In this document: one piece after another, positions 4,688-6,487 of the stretch
Layout of the letters: each line of letters starts with the position of its first letter
Numbering within the stretch: position 1 is the stretch's first letter
Assembly (NCBI GenBank): GCA_946186175.1
Contig: CAMHMG010000174.1
Location: 1-6,487, forward strand
Source: an uncultured Clostridia bacterium
Lineage (GTDB): Bacteria; Bacillota; Clostridia; Lachnospirales; Lachnospiraceae
Direction of reading: 5' to 3'
DNA length: 6,487 nt
Notes under the pieces: generated by a model
The model's input: only the letters and a program-made list of their open reading frames with translations
The model's database searches: none
Told to the model about the DNA's origin: nothing
Program-made: the position numbers and the translations under genes

Positions 4688-6133
4688 TCAAGAATAGTAT
4701 TTTTGATTCTTGCTTGTTGGCTTATCAGGGAGTGTCATTTTTATTATCCCTTTATTGACTAATGGTGTTAGATACTTAGCATTAAAGTTCCTTCTTCCCT
4801 GCAATTCACAATAGTCTTGTAAATCAGCTCTTGTTCTTGGTGTTTTGCAGTATTCTATCAACTGAGCCAATGTTTTTGAACCAATAACTTGTATCTCATC
4901 TTGTACCCCATCTTGTTCCCTATCTTGTACCCCATCTTGTACCCTATCAGAATAATCATACTCGCCAATAACACCATAATTCATATTAGGAAATGTCACA
5001 ACAAACTGGGATCTATCCGAATAAAACTCTGGTTCCTTGCCAGGTGTAAAGTTAGGAGCTTCAAGATAGCTGTCTCGCATCTTCTTAATACCGCTTCCTT
5101 CACGCTCCATAAGTCCAAGCCTTGCAAATATATCCGCCAGAATTGGATTTCTCCTTTTTGATGGAATCTTATCAATATTTCTATCCTGAATAAATGTTCC
5201 ATCCACCATACCACCGGGAGAATAGATTTCCATACGATCATCAAAGATATCGACATGTACTTCACTACCATTTTCCAGATAATCACGATGGATTAGTCCG
5301 TTAACAAGTGCTTCGAAATATCCTCTATGCTGATATTCCGGATACTCTTCTCTTGAGTTTTCTGTCTTTCTCCACATCTTTCTGGTATTTCTCTTAATAA
5401 ACTGCTCTGCATTATTGAGAAGTTCTATTATTCCACCGGAGTATTCATCACTATCAAAAGCTTCAAACTTACCATTTGCCTTATCTAAGCCATTCCATCT
5501 GGTACAAAAAACCCTTGAATATCTTACCGGCGAACTATCTGCAAGCAGTGCACCCGCATTGGTAAGTTTTCCTTTATCATCAACTATACCAAATGATTCA
5601 AACTGCGTATCTTCAAAACTCTTTCCTGTCCATTTCTTATATCTTGCCCTTAGACTGCTAAAAGAATAATCCTTAAAATCATATGATGACATCAAACTAT
5701 CAAACGATGAGTTTCTGCCTCGTAACACAAGCCGTTTCAATTCTGATGAGTTAGCAGGAACACTCTCATTTCCAACTCTTATATATGCCTCCGTAGTTCC
5801 ATCAGCAGAATAATAATATGGTGTTTCCTCTCCTGCATACACATCAAGAATAACAAACTTCATATCATCAATCTTTTCAAATCTAAGTTTGAACTCAGGA
5901 ATAGGACTGATTCTCTTCTTAATTTCTTCACTGATTGTTTCAGAATCCCCTTCTGCATCTTCAAGTCCTACCAAGCTGCCATCGTTAGCAACTCCAAAAA
6001 CAAGGCTGCCACCAATAGTATTGGCAAAAGCACTTACACTCTTACACCAACTCTTTGGTTTCTTCTTCTCAAGTGCTAATTTCTTATCATAATCGGTTGC
6101 CTCACCGATCAAATTCCTTATATCCAAATCCAT
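4688..6133 (-). CDS. AlbA_2 (Schlafen-type) domain, ATPase-like, winged-helix protein
   Basis: 481 residues from ATG 6133. Residues 8-135 form the AlbA_2/Schlafen domain (GEATDYDKK, KKPKSWCKSVSAFAN, GGSLVFGVANDG). Residues 255-365 match the HATPase_c_4 region of RecG-like ATP-binding proteins: YFEALVNGLIHRDY (272-285), MEIYSPGG (301-308) and RRNPILADIFARLG with EGSGIKKM (327-352). A Gln/Asp-rich spacer of VQD repeats (about 395-415) leads to a C-terminal winged helix (about 420-481; SKTLAQLIEYC, YLTPLVNKGII). The family is treated as DNA-binding regulators, and related proteins occur in defence islands; the role here is unknown. AGGAGG lies only 1 base before ATG 6133 but 7 bases before TTG 6127, so TTG 6127 (479 residues) may be the true start. 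The longer frame from 6181 lies at the predicted transcription start and lacks a ribosome-binding site. A single-gene unit with its own promoter and terminator. Confidence 0.85.
   Translation of the reverse strand: MDLDIRNLIGEATDYDKKLALEKKKPKSWCKSVSAFANTIGGSLVFGVANDGSLVGLEDAEGDSETISEEIKKRISPIPEFKLRFEKIDDMKFVILDVYAGEETPYYYSADGTTEAYIRVGNESVPANSSELKRLVLRGRNSSFDSLMSSYDFKDYSFSSLRARYKKWTGKSFEDTQFESFGIVDDKGKLTNAGALLADSSPVRYSRVFCTRWNGLDKANGKFEAFDSDEYSGGIIELLNNAEQFIKRNTRKMWRKTENSREEYPEYQHRGYFEALVNGLIHRDYLENGSEVHVDIFDDRMEIYSPGGMVDGTFIQDRNIDKIPSKRRNPILADIFARLGLMEREGSGIKKMRDSYLEAPNFTPGKEPEFYSDRSQFVVTFPNMNYGVIGEYDYSDRVQDGVQDREQDGVQDEIQVIGSKTLAQLIEYCKTPRTRADLQDYCELQGRRNFNAKYLTPLVNKGIIKMTLPDKPTSKNQKYYS
4891..4950. 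repeat. 12-bp tandem repeat (five units) inside the AlbA_2 gene
   Basis: Five 12-base units of the type GTACCCCATCTT run from 4891 to 4950 with few differences. They encode four-residue VQDG/VQDR/EQDG/VQDE steps in the spacer between the ATPase-like domain and the winged helix. The unit length is a multiple of three, so copy-number change keeps the frame and alters only spacer length. Confidence 0.8.
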
Positions 6134-6191
6134 TCCTCCTGTATTCCTGTATCCATGTAACTTTACAATAAATATGCTCAATTCTTTTTCA

Positions 6192-6219
6192 AATATACCA
6201 TATCATTACAAAAAAGCAA
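6192..6219 (-). promoter_or_regulatory. Promoter of the AlbA_2 gene
   Basis: On minus, TTGCTT (6219-6214) is followed after 16 bases by TATATT (6197-6192), directly after the stop codon of the preceding gene. The predicted start near 6185 leaves a leader of about 50 bases and supports initiation at 6133 or 6127. Confidence 0.6.
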
Positions 6220-6221
6220 AC

Positions 6222-6487
6222 TCACTCCTCCATCTCCATCAACTCCAGCAATTCCCTGAAGTTATATGGATATGTATTACTCCCCCAATAGCTTCTCCTT
6301 CTCCTATTAGAATACTCTATCACAAGCTCCCACTGAGTTCCGTCGAGTGTATCTGGATCATAGTATTCGTGTTTCCATTCACCTATATGGATATTAGCAA
6401 GTTCTTCTAAGAAAGATTTCTTATCCATATCAAGGAAAAGAATCTCATCATAATCACCTGCACCATTATAAAACTTGCGCTCATATT
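6222..6487 (-). CDS. Hypothetical protein, C-terminal part (runs off right edge)
   Basis: The frame is open from the window edge to a stop at 6224-6222, giving 87 visible residues. The ATG at 6428 is probably internal because the frame continues upstream without a stop (KFYNGAGDYDEILFLD precedes it). The visible part is acidic and aromatic. It contains WKHEYYDPDTLDGTQWELVI, an arginine cluster (NRRRRSYWG) and SNTYPYNFRELLELME at the end. The pattern of a QW-E-IEY strand, then G-N-YPYNF-LL, recalls the C-terminus of small Lachnospiraceae hypothetical proteins, but I know no function. No signal peptide or membrane segment is visible. It lies upstream of the AlbA_2 gene on the same strand, but that gene has its own promoter, so a shared operon is uncertain. 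Confidence 0.6.
   Translation of the reverse strand, partial: YERKFYNGAGDYDEILFLDMDKKSFLEELANIHIGEWKHEYYDPDTLDGTQWELVIEYSNRRRRSYWGSNTYPYNFRELLELMEMEE

Noticed and set aside
4891..4950. CRISPR-like repeat
   Set aside because: The units are contiguous 12-mers without spacers and are coding.
4889..5161. Plus-strand frame with repeated LYPI units
   Set aside because: It is the opposite strand of the AlbA_2 minisatellite; the well-conserved protein is on minus.

Overview
This window comes from an AT-rich, low-GC Firmicute. The Shine-Dalgarno sites are strong (AAGGAGG type), and the proteins resemble those of gut or rumen Lachnospiraceae/Clostridiales. The species cannot be read from the sequence. 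The content is accessory: an integrase end of a mobile element or genomic island, next to a DNA methyltransferase and an AlbA_2/ATPase-type regulator.

Layout from left to right. (1) 1-444, minus: start of a DNA methyltransferase that leaves the window just after the conserved GDT segment. (2) 445-808: non-coding, with a terminator-like hairpin and three GTTGTAA repeats beside the integrase end; the likely attachment-site neighbourhood. (3) 809-2629, minus: an integration module made of a DUF6462/excisionase-like protein, a small ribbon-helix-helix (RHH) protein and a Tn916-type tyrosine recombinase. A near-consensus promoter precedes the RHH gene. The integrase ribosome-binding site is folded into a hairpin that starts 11 bases after the RHH stop codon, which suggests translational coupling. 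(4) 2630-3253: about 620 bases without a gene but rich in hairpins and palindromes; candidate structured RNA on the minus strand, not matched to a class I know. (5) 3254-3466, minus: a 70-residue HTH protein. (6) 3467-3934: non-coding, with an orphan terminator and a clear SOS-type promoter. (7) 3935-4614, plus: a SRAP (YedK/HMCES-type) gene behind a LexA box, broken by a one-base frameshift although all expected active-site residues remain. (8) 4688-6133, minus: AlbA_2 + HATPase + winged-helix protein carrying a 12-bp coding minisatellite. (9) 6222-6487, minus: 3' end of an unrecognised protein.

How the parts may work together (inference): HTH protein, candidate RNA, DUF6462 protein, RHH protein and integrase lie in one direction and look like a decision module for integration and excision. 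The SRAP gene was under DNA-damage control. The methyltransferase and the AlbA_2 protein are the sort of cargo or neighbours seen near islands. Nothing proves a new system; the best candidates for something undescribed are the structured region at 2765-3235 and the sequestered integrase start.
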